Notes under the pieces: generated by a model
The model's input: only the letters and a program-made list of their open reading frames with translations
What the model was told of the DNA's origin: nothing
Database searches by the model: none
Assembly: GCF_004011835.1 (NCBI RefSeq)
Contig: NZ_RKLN01000003.1
Coordinates: 248,001-312,000, forward strand
DNA: 64,000 nt
From: Rhodococcus spongiicola
GTDB lineage: Bacteria > Actinomycetota > Actinomycetes > Mycobacteriales > Mycobacteriaceae
Reading direction: 5' to 3'
Translations under genes and position numbers: made by a program
Shown: positions 8,270 to 18,315 of the stretch, one piece after another
Numbering within the stretch: position 1 is the first letter of the stretch
Layout of the letters: each line of letters starts with the position of its first letter

Positions 8270-9517
8270 ATGACCTCACGCTCACGCGATCTCGACGTCG
8301 TTGTATACGGAGCCACCGGTTTCGTCGGCCGCCTCACAGCCGAGTACCTTGCGAAGCACGCGCCGGAGGGCACTCGCATCGGTCTTGCCGGACGATCCGT
8401 CGAGCGCCTCGAACAAGTCCGCGCCGAACTCGGGCCGGCCGCTGCCGACTGGCCGCTGCTCCGGGCCGATGCAACGGACGAGTCCTCGCTGCGGGACCTC
8501 GCGGCCGCCGCTCATGTCATCACGACCACGGTCGGGCCGTATGCGAAGTACGGACTCCCCCTCGTGCGCGCGTGCGCCGAAGCCGGAACCGACTACGTCG
8601 ATCTCACCGGCGAGGTGCTCTTCGCCCGGGAGAGCATCGACCGCTTCCACGACACGGCCCGGTCCACCGGCGCGCGCATCGTGCATTCGTGCGGATTCGA
8701 CTCCATCCCGTCCGATCTCGGCGTCCACGTGCTGAACCAACAGGTCCAGGCAGACGGAGAGGGCACCCTGACCGACACGACCCTGGTCGTCAAGATGCGT
8801 GGCGGAGTCAGCGGAGGCACCATCGACTCGATGCGCACGCAACTGGACGTGACCAAGCACGACGCCAAGCTGCGGCGCCTCGCGGCATCGCCGTACTCGC
8901 TGAGCCCCGATCGTTCGGCCGAGCCGGACCTCGGTAGGCAGCCCGACATGACGATGATGGTCCGCGGCTCCGAGATAGCACCAGAACTGAACGGGTGGAA
9001 GGCCCCGTTCGTGATGGCTCCGTTCAACACCCGCGTCGTCCGCCGCAGCAACGCCCTCAGCGGATGGGCGTACGGGCGCGATTTCCGGTATCGGGAGGTG
9101 ATGAGCGTCGGATCGTCGTTCGCTACTCCCGCAATCGCCGTCGGCGTCGGGGCCGTCCTCGGGGGTCTCATGGCCGGGTTGTCGTTCGCGCCCACCAGGT
9201 GGGTGCTCGACCGCGTGCTGCCCAAGCCCGGCGAGGGGCCGAACGAAAAGAGCCGTCAGCAGGGATACTTCACCACCGATGCGTACACCCGCACGACGTC
9301 CGGGGCGCGCTACATGTCCCGGATCTCCGCCCAGGGCGATCCCGGCTATGCCGCGACCGCGGTGATGCTCGGTGAGTCCGCACTCTCGCTTGCGCTGCAG
9401 CGCGACGATCTCCCAGAGTCACCCGGTGGCGTCCTGACACCGGCGACCGCGCTGGGTGACGTGCTCGTCGACCGCCTCCGGGGCGCCGGATTCACCATCG
9501 AGGCACGACGTCTGTGA
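8270..9517 (+). CDS. saccharopine dehydrogenase-like NAD(P)-binding protein (trans-acting enoyl reductase family)
   Basis: A 415-residue protein beginning VVVYGATGFVGRLTAEYLA, a Rossmann fold with GxTGxxG, followed by AGRS-ERLEQ, TTVGPYAKYGLPLV and CGFDSIPSDLGV, all typical of the saccharopine-dehydrogenase-like group that includes the mycobacterial trans-acting enoyl reductases (Rv2449c/Rv2953). There is a hydrophobic stretch near residues 285-305 (FATPAIAVGVGAVLGGLMAG). Known relatives reduce polyketide or lipid double bonds; no polyketide synthase is nearby, so the substrate here is unknown. Predicted leaderless start. Confidence 0.82.
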   Translation: MTSRSRDLDVVVYGATGFVGRLTAEYLAKHAPEGTRIGLAGRSVERLEQVRAELGPAAADWPLLRADATDESSLRDLAAAAHVITTTVGPYAKYGLPLVRACAEAGTDYVDLTGEVLFARESIDRFHDTARSTGARIVHSCGFDSIPSDLGVHVLNQQVQADGEGTLTDTTLVVKMRGGVSGGTIDSMRTQLDVTKHDAKLRRLAASPYSLSPDRSAEPDLGRQPDMTMMVRGSEIAPELNGWKAPFVMAPFNTRVVRRSNALSGWAYGRDFRYREVMSVGSSFATPAIAVGVGAVLGGLMAGLSFAPTRWVLDRVLPKPGEGPNEKSRQQGYFTTDAYTRTTSGARYMSRISAQGDPGYAATAVMLGESALSLALQRDDLPESPGGVLTPATALGDVLVDRLRGAGFTIEARRL

Positions 9518-9557
9518 CCCGGGGCTCGGCTCCTGATGCGCGCATTACCGCGCCGCG

Positions 9558-10817
9558 GTGATCGACTTCGGGGGCTACCTGTCGTCGTGTCTGCCGACCG
9601 ACGAGTTGGCGTGGACCGCGGTCACCACGTTCCGGGCGGCTGCCGGCCGATTGCGCGATGCTGCCGGACTCCCACCCGCCGGCCGACCGATCCGGGCGGA
9701 GCGGATCGCGGCCGCGTTCGCCGGCGAGAGGATGTTCCGCTGGAACGGCACGCGGGTTGACGCGTTCGCCGAGTTGTCCGGGTTCTTCCCGACCGCGGAC
9801 GGCTGGGTACGCACCCACGCCAACTATCCGCATCACCGGCGTCGAATCCTAGGGGCTGTCGGGCTGCCCGAGGACACCGATCGCGACCGGTTCGCCACCC
9901 GACTCGCGCGGATGTCGGCATCGGAAGTCGAGGACCTTGCGGCGGACGTGGGCGCGATCGCAGTCCGCGTCCGCACCGAGAGTGAATGGGCGGCCTCCGG
10001 GCCGGGCGTCGCCGCCGCATCCGACGACCTGGTCAGCGTGCAGGTCCGGTCCGATCACGGGCCATTGCGGATGCCCGCCGGCGACGCCCCGCTCGCGGGC
10101 GTGCGGGTGCTGGACCTGACCCGCGTCGTCGCCGGTCCGGTCGCATCGCGTTCGCTGGCGCTGTTGGGCGCCGACGTCCTGCGAATCGACCCCCCGCAGA
10201 TGCCCGAGATCGAATGGCAGCACCGCGAGAGCGGGCAGGGCAAGAGGTCCGCGCTCATCGATCTGCGAGCCTCCGACGGGCTCGCGCAGTTCCGGACCCT
10301 GCTCGCCGATGCCGACATCCTCGTGACGGGGTACCGGCCCGGCGCGCTCGAGGCCCTGGTCGGGACCCCCGGATCGGTCAAACCCGGACTGATCCACGGA
10401 CGGGTCAGCGCGTGGGGCCGGTCGGGGCCCTGGGCGGACCGGCGCGGGTTCGACAGCATCGTCCAGGCCGCCTCGGGCATCGCGATGATCGAGGGCAGCG
10501 ACGGTCGGCCCGGCGCACTGCCGGCCCAGGCGCTCGACCATGCCTCGGGTTACCTGCTGGCGTCCGGCGTGATCGATGCTCTCGTCGAAGCTCGAGCTGA
10601 CGGAGCCGGCCGCGACGTCCGCGTCTCACTCGCACGGACCGCGGCGTGGCTGCTCGAGCGCCCGAACCGTCGCGCGTCCGCGCGCCCGGCGCTACTCCCG
10701 GGAGCGGATACCGTTGTCACCCACGACGGGATCACCACGGCCCGCCCAGCCCTCACGGAATTCGACGACTATCCGTTCCCCGCCCGCGCCTGGGGAACCG
10801 ACCCACCCCGGTGGTGA
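9558..10817 (+). CDS. CaiB/BaiF family class III CoA transferase
   Basis: A 419-residue protein whose CoA-transferase III core begins about residue 188 with LAGVRVLDLTRVVAGPVASR and LGADVLRIDPP. The probable catalytic Asp is in PAQALDHASGYLLASG; GFDSIVQAASGIAMIEG is the conserved stretch before it. The first ~185 residues resemble the part that is C-terminal in ordinary family members, so the order looks permuted or two half-domains are fused. Such enzymes move CoA between acyl groups; substrate unknown. The GTG at 9558 has no clear Shine-Dalgarno, so the start is uncertain. Confidence 0.8.
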   Translation: MIDFGGYLSSCLPTDELAWTAVTTFRAAAGRLRDAAGLPPAGRPIRAERIAAAFAGERMFRWNGTRVDAFAELSGFFPTADGWVRTHANYPHHRRRILGAVGLPEDTDRDRFATRLARMSASEVEDLAADVGAIAVRVRTESEWAASGPGVAAASDDLVSVQVRSDHGPLRMPAGDAPLAGVRVLDLTRVVAGPVASRSLALLGADVLRIDPPQMPEIEWQHRESGQGKRSALIDLRASDGLAQFRTLLADADILVTGYRPGALEALVGTPGSVKPGLIHGRVSAWGRSGPWADRRGFDSIVQAASGIAMIEGSDGRPGALPAQALDHASGYLLASGVIDALVEARADGAGRDVRVSLARTAAWLLERPNRRASARPALLPGADTVVTHDGITTARPALTEFDDYPFPARAWGTDPPRW

Positions 10818-10852
10818 TCGCAGGATCGGGCTACGTCCGTCATCATGGAACC

Positions 10853-10957
10853 GTGACCGAACACCTAGCCGCCCACGCCAATTACCTCAGCAGACGTTCG
10901 GCCAAACATCCTGTGCCCCATTGCACGTACGCGTCCGTCGGTAGCGGTCCCCGGTGA
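10853..10957 (+). CDS. candidate 34-residue small protein coupled to the nucleoside hydrolase gene
   Basis: GTG at 10853 opens 34 codons (VTEHLAAHANYLSRRSAK at the start, one Cys, basic) whose TGA overlaps the next GTG as GTGA at 10954. A CATCAT hexamer ends 6 nt before 10853, matching the spacing of the leaderless starts elsewhere in the window. The downstream gene lacks its own Shine-Dalgarno, so this short frame could couple its translation. No family recognised; it may be a leader peptide rather than a functional protein. Confidence 0.4.
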   Translation: MTEHLAAHANYLSRRSAKHPVPHCTYASVGSGPR

Positions 10958-12015
10958 CCGCGCGGACACCACTGATCGTCGACGTCGACACCGGCATCGA
11001 CGATTCACTCGCCTTGCTCTACCTGCTCGCCCGCGACGACGCCGACATCGTGGCGGTCCTGTCGACGGCAGGCAACGTCCCCACCGCCCAGGTCGCGAAC
11101 AACAACCTGGCATGGCTCGAACTGTGCGGTCGAACCGACGTCGAGGTGGCGGTGGGTGCCGACGGTCCGTTGTCCGCGCCGCTGCGCACTACCGAGGACA
11201 CGCACGGACCGCAGGGCATCGGGTACGCGATCCTCCCGACGCCGACGCATCGTCCGTCCGACCGGACCGCGACACAGGCCTGGGTCGACCTCACCCGGGA
11301 ACGTCCCGGGGAGATGGTGGGGCTCGTCACTGGCCCCCTCACCAACCTCGCCCTGGCGATCCGTACCGATCCCGGCCTCCCCGCCCGACTCCGGCGCCTG
11401 GTCATCATGGGTGGCGCCTTCCATCATCCCGGCAACACGACTCCCGTTGCGGAATGGAACATCTCGGTCGATCCCGAGGCGGCCGCCGAAGTGTTCGCAG
11501 CGTTCTCCGCGGTTCCCGTCGACCGTGCCCCGATCGTGTGCGGACTCGACGTGACCGAGCGGATCGTCCTGCGTCCCGAGCACCTGCGCCGTCTCGCCGA
11601 ACTCTCCGGCAGCACGCCCGCCGAGACCATCCGCTCCGACGATGCCCCGTCGACGCGGTCGGTGACGTCGAATCCCGTTGTGCGTCACCTGTCCGACGCT
11701 GTGCGCTTCTACTTCGAGTTCCACCGCGACCACGGACAGGGGTTCATCGCCCACATGCATGACCCGTTCGCGGCCGCGGTCGCGCTCGACCCCGACCTCG
11801 CCCAGTACCGCCCCGCAACCGTGGACGTCGAGACGGAGGGACGGATCACGCGCGGCCAAACCGTCGCGGACTGGTTCGGGCTGTGGGGCAGACCGCCGAA
11901 CGCGCGGGTGGCGTGGGACACCGATCCCGATGCTTTTCTCGACGACCTCGTCGGTCGGGTGGCCGCTTTCGCGAGCACCATGAACCAATCGGCGAGGCGA
12001 GACCCCGAGGTGTAG
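10954..12015 (+). CDS. inosine-uridine preferring nucleoside hydrolase family protein
   Basis: A 353-residue cytoplasmic N-ribohydrolase, cleaving nucleosides to base and ribose for salvage. The calcium-binding signature is complete: IVDVDTGIDDSLALLYLL (DxDxGxDD) near the start, GPLTNLALAI and MGGAFHHPGNTTPVAEWNI in the middle, and HMHDPFAAAVALDP near residue 265 (the conserved HDP). Substrate preference between purine and pyrimidine nucleosides cannot be read. GTG at 10954 overlaps the stop of a 34-codon frame (GTGA). The gene is convergent with meaB, 35 bp away. Confidence 0.92.
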   Translation: MTARTPLIVDVDTGIDDSLALLYLLARDDADIVAVLSTAGNVPTAQVANNNLAWLELCGRTDVEVAVGADGPLSAPLRTTEDTHGPQGIGYAILPTPTHRPSDRTATQAWVDLTRERPGEMVGLVTGPLTNLALAIRTDPGLPARLRRLVIMGGAFHHPGNTTPVAEWNISVDPEAAAEVFAAFSAVPVDRAPIVCGLDVTERIVLRPEHLRRLAELSGSTPAETIRSDDAPSTRSVTSNPVVRHLSDAVRFYFEFHRDHGQGFIAHMHDPFAAAVALDPDLAQYRPATVDVETEGRITRGQTVADWFGLWGRPPNARVAWDTDPDAFLDDLVGRVAAFASTMNQSARRDPEV

Positions 12016-12050
12016 ACCTTCCCGGATTCGAGCCTCCTTGCGGGACGCTG

Positions 12051-13043
12051 CTATTCGGTTCCGTCGAACGCGTCGAGTATTCGGTGCGCAGCCAGGGCCG
12101 CGGTGATCGAGCCGTCACGTACCTGCGCCTCGATCTCTCCCCGGATCCTCCCGACCCGCTCGTTCGACTCGAGTCGTCGCAGCAGCTGGTCGTGCACCAT
12201 CGTCCAGGTCCAGTCCACCTGCTGGCGCCGCCGGTTCTCCTCGAACTGCCCGGCCTCGGTCAGGACGTCGCGATGCTTCAGGACCGTGCGCCAGAAGTCG
12301 TCGAGCCCGGTGCCCTCGAGACCACTCATGGTGATCACCGGAGGCTTCCAGATCGCATCGTGTGGGTGTATCAATCGCATCGCACCCGAGAGTTCGCGGG
12401 CCGCGGCCTTCGCCTCCAGCTGGTGCTTTCCGTCGGCCTTGTTGACCGCAACCAGGTCCGCGAGCTCGAGCACGCCCTTCTTGATGCCCTGCAACTGATC
12501 ACCGGTTCGGGCGATCGTCAGGAAGCAGAAGCAGTCGACCATGTTCGCGACGGTCACCTCGGACTGCCCGACGCCGACCGTCTCGACCAGGATCACGTCG
12601 AACCCGGCCGCCTCGAGCAGCACGATCGTCTCTCGCGTCGCCTTCGCGACGCCGCCGAGTGTGCCTGCCGTCGGGGACGGCCGGATGTAGGCGCTCTTCT
12701 CGACCGCAAGCCTCGCCATCCGTGTCTTGTCGCCGAGGATCGACCCACCGGTGCGGGTGGACGACGGGTCGACTGCGAGGACCGCGACGCGATGTCCCTT
12801 CCCGATCAGATACATTCCGAGCGCATCGATGAAGGTCGACTTTCCGACACCGGGAACACCGGTGATCCCGACCCGGAGCGCTCCCCCGGCATCCGGGAGC
12901 AGTTTCAACAGCAACTGCTGAGCCTGCTCCCGGTGATCGGCACGGGTCGATTCGACCAGTGTGATCGCCCTGGCCAACCCGGCGCGCTCGTTGTTGCGCA
13001 CCGCCGCAGCCAGGGTCTGGACGTCGACAGGTGGCCTCCCCAT
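12051..13043 (-). CDS. meaB: methylmalonyl-CoA mutase-associated GTPase MeaB
   Basis: A 330-residue G3E-type P-loop GTPase that gates adenosylcobalamin loading and protects methylmalonyl-CoA mutase. Walker A is GITGVPGVGKSTFID; other family motifs are AVDPSSTRTGGSILGDKTRM, ILVETVGVGQSE (switch) and VAVNKADG (NKxD). ATG at 13043 lies 4 bp after the mutB stop; an in-frame upstream codon at 13109 would overlap mutB by about 60 bp and is less likely. Third gene of the mutA-mutB-meaB operon. Confidence 0.95.
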   Translation of the reverse strand: MGRPPVDVQTLAAAVRNNERAGLARAITLVESTRADHREQAQQLLLKLLPDAGGALRVGITGVPGVGKSTFIDALGMYLIGKGHRVAVLAVDPSSTRTGGSILGDKTRMARLAVEKSAYIRPSPTAGTLGGVAKATRETIVLLEAAGFDVILVETVGVGQSEVTVANMVDCFCFLTIARTGDQLQGIKKGVLELADLVAVNKADGKHQLEAKAAARELSGAMRLIHPHDAIWKPPVITMSGLEGTGLDDFWRTVLKHRDVLTEAGQFEENRRRQQVDWTWTMVHDQLLRRLESNERVGRIRGEIEAQVRDGSITAALAAHRILDAFDGTE

Positions 13044-13047
13044 GCCG

Positions 13048-15297
13048 CTACAGGTCGTGACCCAGCTGGGCGGCCAGCTTCTCGAGGAGCCCGGTGGCAG
13101 CGTCCGCAATGACCGTGCCCGGGGGGAAGATCGCCGCGGCCCCGGCCTCGTACAGCTCGTCGAAGTCGCCCGGGGGGATCACGCCGCCGACGACGATCAT
13201 GATGTCCCGGCGGCCGACCGCGGCGAGCGCCTCCCGGAGCGCGGGCACCAGGGTGAGGTGGCCCGCCGCCAGCGACGACACGCCCACGACGTGTACGTCG
13301 TTGTCGGCCGCCTGTGCGGCGACCTCCTCGGGGGTCTGGAACAGGGGTCCGACGTCGACGTCGAAGCCGATGTCCGCGAAGGCCGTGGAGATCACCTTCT
13401 GCCCTCGGTCGTGACCGTCCTGGCCCATCTTCGCGACGAGGATACGAGGACGGCGGCCCTCCAGCTCGGCGAACCTCTCGACGAGTTCGGTTGCTCTGGA
13501 AATGTTGCTCACCTTTCCGGCCTCGTCCCGGTACACACCGCTGATGGTCCGGATCTCGGCCTGGTGGCGCCCGTAGACCCTCTCGAGCGCATCGGAGATC
13601 TCACCGACGGTCGCCTTGGCGCGGGCAGCGTCGATCGCGAGGGCCAACAAGTTGTTCTCCATGCCGCCTTCGGACGACGCGGCCGCCCGGGTGAGCTCGG
13701 CGAGCGCGGCCTGCGTGGCGGACTCGTCGCGCTCGGCGCGCAACTGCTCGAGCTTGGCAATCTGCTCGGCGCGCACCTTCGAGTTCTCGACCTTGAGGAC
13801 CTCGATCTCGTGGTCCTCGTCGATCTGGTACTTGTTGACGCCGATGACCGGCTGACGACCCGAGTCGATCCGTGCCTGGGTGCGGGCCGCGGCCTCCTCG
13901 ATGCGGAGTTTCGGGATCCCCTCACCGATCGCCTGTGCCATGCCGCCGGCTTCCTCGACCTCGGCGATGTGCTTGCGGGCTCGATTCGCGAGCTCGTGGG
14001 TGAGCCACTCGACGTAGTACGACCCGCCCCACGGGTCGATCGGCCGGACCGTGTTCGACTCCTGCTGAATCAGCAACTGAGTGTTGCGGGCGATGCGGGC
14101 GGAGAAGTCGGTCGGCAGCGCCAGCGCCTCGTCGAGCGCGTTGGTGTGCAGAGACTGGGTGTGCCCCTGCGTCGCGGCCATCGCCTCGATGCATGTCCGC
14201 GCCACGTTGTTGAACACGTCCTGCGCAGTCAGCGACCAACCGGACGTCTGCGAGTGGGTGCGCAGTGACTTGGACTTGGCCAGCTTCGGGGAGAACTTGT
14301 CGACGAGCTCGGCCCACAGCAGGCGGCCTGCCCGCAGCTTGGCCACCTCCATGTAGAAGTTCATGCCGATCGCCCAGAAGAACGACAGCCGTGGCGCGAA
14401 CTTGTCGATGTCCATGCCCGCGTCGAGACCTGCGCGGATGTACTCGATGCCATCGGCGAGGGTGTACGCCAGCTCCAGATCGGCTGTCGCGCCGGCTTCT
14501 TGGATGTGGTAGCCGGAGATCGAGATCGAGTTGAACCGCGGCATCTTCGTGCTCGTGTAGCCGAAGATGTCGGAGATGATCCGCATCGACGGCTTCGGCG
14601 GGTAGATGTACGTGTTGCGGACCATGAACTCCTTCAGAATGTCGTTCTGAATGGTTCCGGCCAGCTGTTCGGGGGCCACACCCTGTTCCTCGGCCGCCAC
14701 GACGTACAGCGCAAGGATCGGAAGCACCGCGCCGTTCATCGTCATCGACACCGACACCTGCGAAAGATCGATCCCGTGGAACAGCTGTCGCATGTCGAGG
14801 ATCGAGTCGATCGCCACACCGGCCATGCCGACGTCACCCTGCACCCGTGGATGGTCGGAGTCGTAGCCCCGGTGCGTCGCGAGATCGAACGCGACCGACA
14901 GGCCCTTCTGCCCGGCCGCAAGGTTGCGGCGGTAGAAGGCGTTCGACTCCGCAGCGGTGGAGAAACCCGCGTACTGGCGAATCGTCCACGGCTGGTTGAC
15001 GTACATCGTCGGGTACGGGCCGCGCACGAACGGCTCGATGCCCGGGAAGCTGCCGAGCGGGTACCCCTCGGCCTCAACCGTATCCCGGTTGGCCTTGGTG
15101 TACACCGGACGCACGTCGATGCCCTCGGGCGTCGACCACACCACCTCATCGGTGGTGTAGTTGTTCGCAGTAGCGACGTTCTCGACGAGCGCGTCGCTCT
15201 GCTCCGCGGTGGGGGCGGCCGGCTGCGGGAACTCCGGGTCCGTCAACGCGACATCGGCAAAGCTGCCGATGAGGTGCTCGACCTCGTTCGTTGTCAC
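13048..15297 (-). CDS. mutB: methylmalonyl-CoA mutase large (alpha) subunit
   Basis: A 749-residue catalytic subunit interconverting methylmalonyl-CoA and succinyl-CoA, used in propionate, odd-chain fatty acid and cholesterol breakdown and in supplying methylmalonyl-CoA for methyl-branched lipids. The TIM-barrel part carries [18 protein letters not shown] and [12 protein letters not shown]; the C-terminal cobalamin-binding domain has DGHDRGQKV (DxHxxG, the axial His) then the G..GG pattern [13 protein letters not shown] at 15297 overlaps the mutA stop as GTGA, which fixes the start. Confidence 0.97.
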   Translation of the reverse strand: MTTNEVEHLIGSFADVALTDPEFPQPAAPTAEQSDALVENVATANNYTTDEVVWSTPEGIDVRPVYTKANRDTVEAEGYPLGSFPGIEPFVRGPYPTMYVNQPWTIRQYAGFSTAAESNAFYRRNLAAGQKGLSVAFDLATHRGYDSDHPRVQGDVGMAGVAIDSILDMRQLFHGIDLSQVSVSMTMNGAVLPILALYVVAAEEQGVAPEQLAGTIQNDILKEFMVRNTYIYPPKPSMRIISDIFGYTSTKMPRFNSISISGYHIQEAGATADLELAYTLADGIEYIRAGLDAGMDIDKFAPRLSFFWAIGMNFYMEVAKLRAGRLLWAELVDKFSPKLAKSKSLRTHSQTSGWSLTAQDVFNNVARTCIEAMAATQGHTQSLHTNALDEALALPTDFSARIARNTQLLIQQESNTVRPIDPWGGSYYVEWLTHELANRARKHIAEVEEAGGMAQAIGEGIPKLRIEEAAARTQARIDSGRQPVIGVNKYQIDEDHEIEVLKVENSKVRAEQIAKLEQLRAERDESATQAALAELTRAAASSEGGMENNLLALAIDAARAKATVGEISDALERVYGRHQAEIRTISGVYRDEAGKVSNISRATELVERFAELEGRRPRILVAKMGQDGHDRGQKVISTAFADIGFDVDVGPLFQTPEEVAAQAADNDVHVVGVSSLAAGHLTLVPALREALAAVGRRDIMIVVGGVIPPGDFDELYEAGAAAIFPPGTVIADAATGLLEKLAAQLGHDL

Positions 15298-17195
15298 TTG
15301 ATGCTCCCAGCTTCGATTGCATCGAACAGTTCGGTCAGCGCTGCGACTGCATCGATGCGGGCGGTCAGGAATGTGTCGGGACGCCCATCGGCGGGGCCGC
15401 CCTCGGCATCTTTGAAGGTCTTCTCGGGGCCGGCCAGCAGCACCCGCTCGATTCCGGCAGTGCGGAGCGCGGCGACGGCCACGGCACCCTGTTCGCCGTA
15501 GCGCTTGTCGGTGCCGCACAGGACCGCGATTCTCGCGCCCGACTCCTCGACGGCCTTGGCGATGCTGCCGTCGGTCGGATCGAGCGGACCCGGGTTGACG
15601 GCTTCGATGCCGCCGGAGGCGAGCAGGTTGGCCGCAAAGGTCGACCGCACGTTGTGCTCGGCGACCGGACCGAGCGGCGCCAGGAGCACCTGCGGCCGAG
15701 CGCCGTTCGCGGTGAGGAACGCATCCGAGCGGTCGCGAAGCGCCTCGAACGCGGCAGCGTAGCGGGCGACGGTGGCACCGGTCTCTGCGGCATCGGCGGG
15801 CAGCGGCTTCTCATCGAGGTTCGGGAACTCGTTGACACCCGTGACAGCCGTTCGACGGTGCGCGATGTCGGAGTCGCGGGTGGCCTTCGTGGCGGCGATC
15901 CGGTCGGCGACAAGGCCGGCCGCGAGCGCGGCACGGTAGCCGCCGACGGCCTCGATCTGCTGGAAGAACTCCCACGCCCTCTCGGCGACCTGCGCGGTCA
16001 ACTGCTCGACGTACCACGAACCGGCACCCGGATCGAGAACGCGACCGAGATGGGCCTCCTCGAGCAGCAGCAGCTGGGTGTTGCGGGCGATCCGCTCGGA
16101 GAACGACTTCGAGACACCGGCGGCACCGGCGGGCAGCGCGACATCGAACGGCAGGACCGTCACCGAGTCGGCACCGCCGACGCCCGCACCGAATGCGGCG
16201 AGGGTCGTGCGGAGCATGTTCACCCACGGATCACGCTGCGACATCATCGCGGCCGAGGTGACCGCGTGCTGGACCGCGCCACCGAACTCGGCGGCGCCGC
16301 ACACCTGCGCCACACGCGCCCAGACCTGGCGTCCGGCACGGAACTTCGCGATGGTCTGGAACTGGTCGTCGGTGGCGGCGAACCGGAACTCGAGCTGGGC
16401 CAACGCTGCCGAAATCGTCAACCCCTGCCCGGTCAGCGCTCGGAGGTAGTCGACACCGGCCGCGATCGACGCGCCGAGTTCTTCGGCATCGCCGGCACCC
16501 GCATTGTGGAATACGGTGCCGTCCACCGTGATCGCACGAACGGCTTCTTCGCGGGACGCGGCGGTGTCCGCGAGAGCGAGGGCCTCGTCGAGCTCGATAC
16601 CGGCCGCACCCGAGAACGCATCGGTGAGCGGGGACGCGCCCAGCCCGACCCGGATCCGGGCACGGTCGGTGCCGCTCGCGCCGACACGCTCGTCGACGAG
16701 TGCGTAGAGCTGCTGCGCCGCGGCGACGGTGTCCGCACCCGCGTCGAGGGTCAGCGGCGCCAGATCCAGCAGCACGCCCTCGAGCAGAGCGTCGAGTGAG
16801 GGGACGGGAAGGTTCTTGCCACCGATCGACAGCGACACGGCGCTCACACCGTTCTCGAGTCCGTCGAGGATCGCGCGATTGACATCGGCGGCGTCCAGTC
16901 CGTCCTGACCGAAACGCGCGTTGACGAGCCAGCCGGAGTTGACGTCGCGGGTGCCGTCTGCGCCACGGACGAAGGGAAACTGGCCCGGCAGCGGGGCCTC
17001 GGGAAGCTCGTCCCGCCTGGTGTACAGCGGCGAGACGGTGACACGGTCGTACGTGGTTGTCTCGAGAAGCTTCTGCGGTTCCGGGCCCAGCTCGGCAGCG
17101 TCCACGCGACGAGACTTGGCGAGCACGCCGGCCACGGCCTGCTGCCATTCCGTGTAGGCGCGCGCGGCGTCCTCGGCCTCTGAAGCTGGTGACAC
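15294..17195 (-). CDS. mutA: methylmalonyl-CoA mutase small (beta) subunit
   Basis: A 633-residue homologue of the large subunit that pairs with MutB. Barrel motifs such as [14 protein letters not shown] and [14 protein letters not shown] are present, while the C-terminal domain has lost the DxHxxG cobalamin-binding motif, as expected for the non-catalytic subunit. GTG at 17195 is chosen because AGAGGGAG is 7 nt upstream; the in-frame GTG at 17228 has no such site. First gene of the operon. I saw no cobalamin riboswitch in the 157 bp upstream. Confidence 0.94.
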   Translation of the reverse strand: MSPASEAEDAARAYTEWQQAVAGVLAKSRRVDAAELGPEPQKLLETTTYDRVTVSPLYTRRDELPEAPLPGQFPFVRGADGTRDVNSGWLVNARFGQDGLDAADVNRAILDGLENGVSAVSLSIGGKNLPVPSLDALLEGVLLDLAPLTLDAGADTVAAAQQLYALVDERVGASGTDRARIRVGLGASPLTDAFSGAAGIELDEALALADTAASREEAVRAITVDGTVFHNAGAGDAEELGASIAAGVDYLRALTGQGLTISAALAQLEFRFAATDDQFQTIAKFRAGRQVWARVAQVCGAAEFGGAVQHAVTSAAMMSQRDPWVNMLRTTLAAFGAGVGGADSVTVLPFDVALPAGAAGVSKSFSERIARNTQLLLLEEAHLGRVLDPGAGSWYVEQLTAQVAERAWEFFQQIEAVGGYRAALAAGLVADRIAATKATRDSDIAHRRTAVTGVNEFPNLDEKPLPADAAETGATVARYAAAFEALRDRSDAFLTANGARPQVLLAPLGPVAEHNVRSTFAANLLASGGIEAVNPGPLDPTDGSIAKAVEESGARIAVLCGTDKRYGEQGAVAVAALRTAGIERVLLAGPEKTFKDAEGGPADGRPDTFLTARIDAVAALTELFDAIEAGSIK

Positions 17196-17340
17196 GGGGC
17201 GGCTCCCTCTCACTCTCCTGGCGTTCACCTATCGCGAACGGACTTCCAATCGGGTAAACAAATGGGACGATTACGATCCTCTGATCTGTGATGCTAACCG
17301 CATCCGCCGCAACGCGGACGTCAGGCTACCCTCGGTTCGC

Positions 17341-17346
17341 TAGCCT
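17341..17346 (+). promoter_or_regulatory. -10 hexamer of a predicted leaderless promoter
   Basis: TAGCCT is followed by 6 nt and the ATG at 17353; no Shine-Dalgarno is present. Confidence 0.55.
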
Positions 17347-17352
17347 CCATTC

Positions 17353-18267
17353 ATGAGCATTGCGAACGTGCTGGAAGAAGGTGAGCCGATCACCCCTCAA
17401 CGGCTGTTCCGAATGCGTCGGCCACAGCGACTCGACGGCTTCAACCGCCTCACCATGGACATCGACGGACTCGACCCCCAGGCCGTTGACCCCCAGGCCG
17501 TTGACCCCCAGGCCGCCTCTCACTCCGCTTCGTTGGGCGTCCTCGCCGACGACATCCTCGGTTTCACGCTGTGGGACCGCCGAGGCGAACGAGCCGGCCT
17601 GGTTACGACCGACCTGTCGCTCGACTTCGTCACGCCGACAGGTTGGCTCGGCCCGGAGCTGCACGCCGACGGTCGCGTCGTCTCGGTCACACGGGACGGC
17701 GGGGTCAGCAGTACGGCAATACACGACAGCGCCGGCAATCTGATCGCCACCGGAACCGCGTGGGGCAACTTCGTCGACGCCGGCCCCGGCCCCGATCCCA
17801 GCCCCGGCAACGGCGTCGAGCGCCCGCTCGAGCCCCCGGCTTCAATCCCCCCGGCTTCAATCCCCCCGGCTTCGATCCCCCCGGCATCGGTCTCGCCGCT
17901 GACGCGAATCGGCGGACTGTTCGCGGAGGGGGACGGCACTCGGCTCGTCGTTCCTCCCAATTCTGCGCTGGCGAACAAGCTCGGGGTGATGCACGGCGGC
18001 GTCCAGGCGTGCGCCATCGACCTGGCCGGCAACGCCGCCGTCAGCTCGCCGGAAGCTCCGATGCGTACCGCCTCGATGCGCATCAACTATTTCCGGCCCA
18101 CACCCATCGACGGAGACGTCGAGTTCACCGCCGAGATCGTTCATGCAGGCCGGTCCATGGCGGTCGCTCGCGTCGTCAGTACCGGGGCGGACGGGCGTGT
18201 CTGTGCATACGCGACGGTCACGTGCCGACGGCCGAGCTCGCCGGTCGAGACGCCCGGCTGCGACTGA
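17353..18267 (+). CDS. double-hotdog acyl-CoA thioesterase (PaaI-like) with two repeat tracts
   Basis: A 304-residue protein with two hotdog halves. The C-terminal half (about 185-300) shows the PaaI-type signature NKLGVMHGGVQACAIDLAGN, followed by TASMRINYFRPTPIDGDVEFTAEIVHAGRSMAVARV. The N-terminal half carries HSASLGVLADDILGFTLWD and LSLDFVTPTG. The expected role is hydrolysis of an acyl-CoA, substrate unknown. Two low-complexity tracts coded by separate 15-bp tandem repeats (DPQAV units near residue 43; PPASI units near 163) expand the protein at the N-domain and at the inter-domain linker. Divergent from mutA. Confidence 0.8.
   Translation: MSIANVLEEGEPITPQRLFRMRRPQRLDGFNRLTMDIDGLDPQAVDPQAVDPQAASHSASLGVLADDILGFTLWDRRGERAGLVTTDLSLDFVTPTGWLGPELHADGRVVSVTRDGGVSSTAIHDSAGNLIATGTAWGNFVDAGPGPDPSPGNGVERPLEPPASIPPASIPPASIPPASVSPLTRIGGLFAEGDGTRLVVPPNSALANKLGVMHGGVQACAIDLAGNAAVSSPEAPMRTASMRINYFRPTPIDGDVEFTAEIVHAGRSMAVARVVSTGADGRVCAYATVTCRRPSSPVETPGCD
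17473..17514 (+). repeat. 15-bp tandem repeat (DPQAV), 2.8 copies
   Basis: GACCCCCAGGCCGTT occurs twice exactly and a third time as its first 12 bases. The unit keeps the reading frame and encodes Asp-Pro-Gln-Ala-Val. Perfect identity of the copies points to recent slippage. Confidence 0.95.
17836..17890 (+). repeat. 15-bp tandem repeat (PPASI linker), 3.7 copies
   Basis: CCGGCTTCAATCCCC (17836-17850) is followed by a second identical copy, a third with one change (TTCGAT) and a partial fourth. It is in frame, encoding Pro-Ala-Ser-Ile-Pro units in the linker between the two hotdog domains. Confidence 0.95.
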
Positions 18268-18301
18268 CCCGTCTCGGCTGGTCGCGCCATTCGCTTCCGC
18301 G

Positions 18302-18307
18302 TATCGT
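18302..18307 (+). promoter_or_regulatory. -10 hexamer of a predicted leaderless promoter
   Basis: TATCGT ends 8 nt before the GTG at 18316, with no Shine-Dalgarno between them. Confidence 0.5.
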
Positions 18308-18315
18308 GATCGCTT

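Noticed and set aside
8233..8937. Alternative frame across the saccharopine-dehydrogenase-like gene
   Set aside because: Arg/Ser/Pro-rich shadow translation; the Rossmann motif lies in the 8270 frame.
17196..17352. Cobalamin riboswitch before mutA
   Set aside because: The 157 bp lack the conserved B12-box, and the enzyme uses the cofactor without needing such control.
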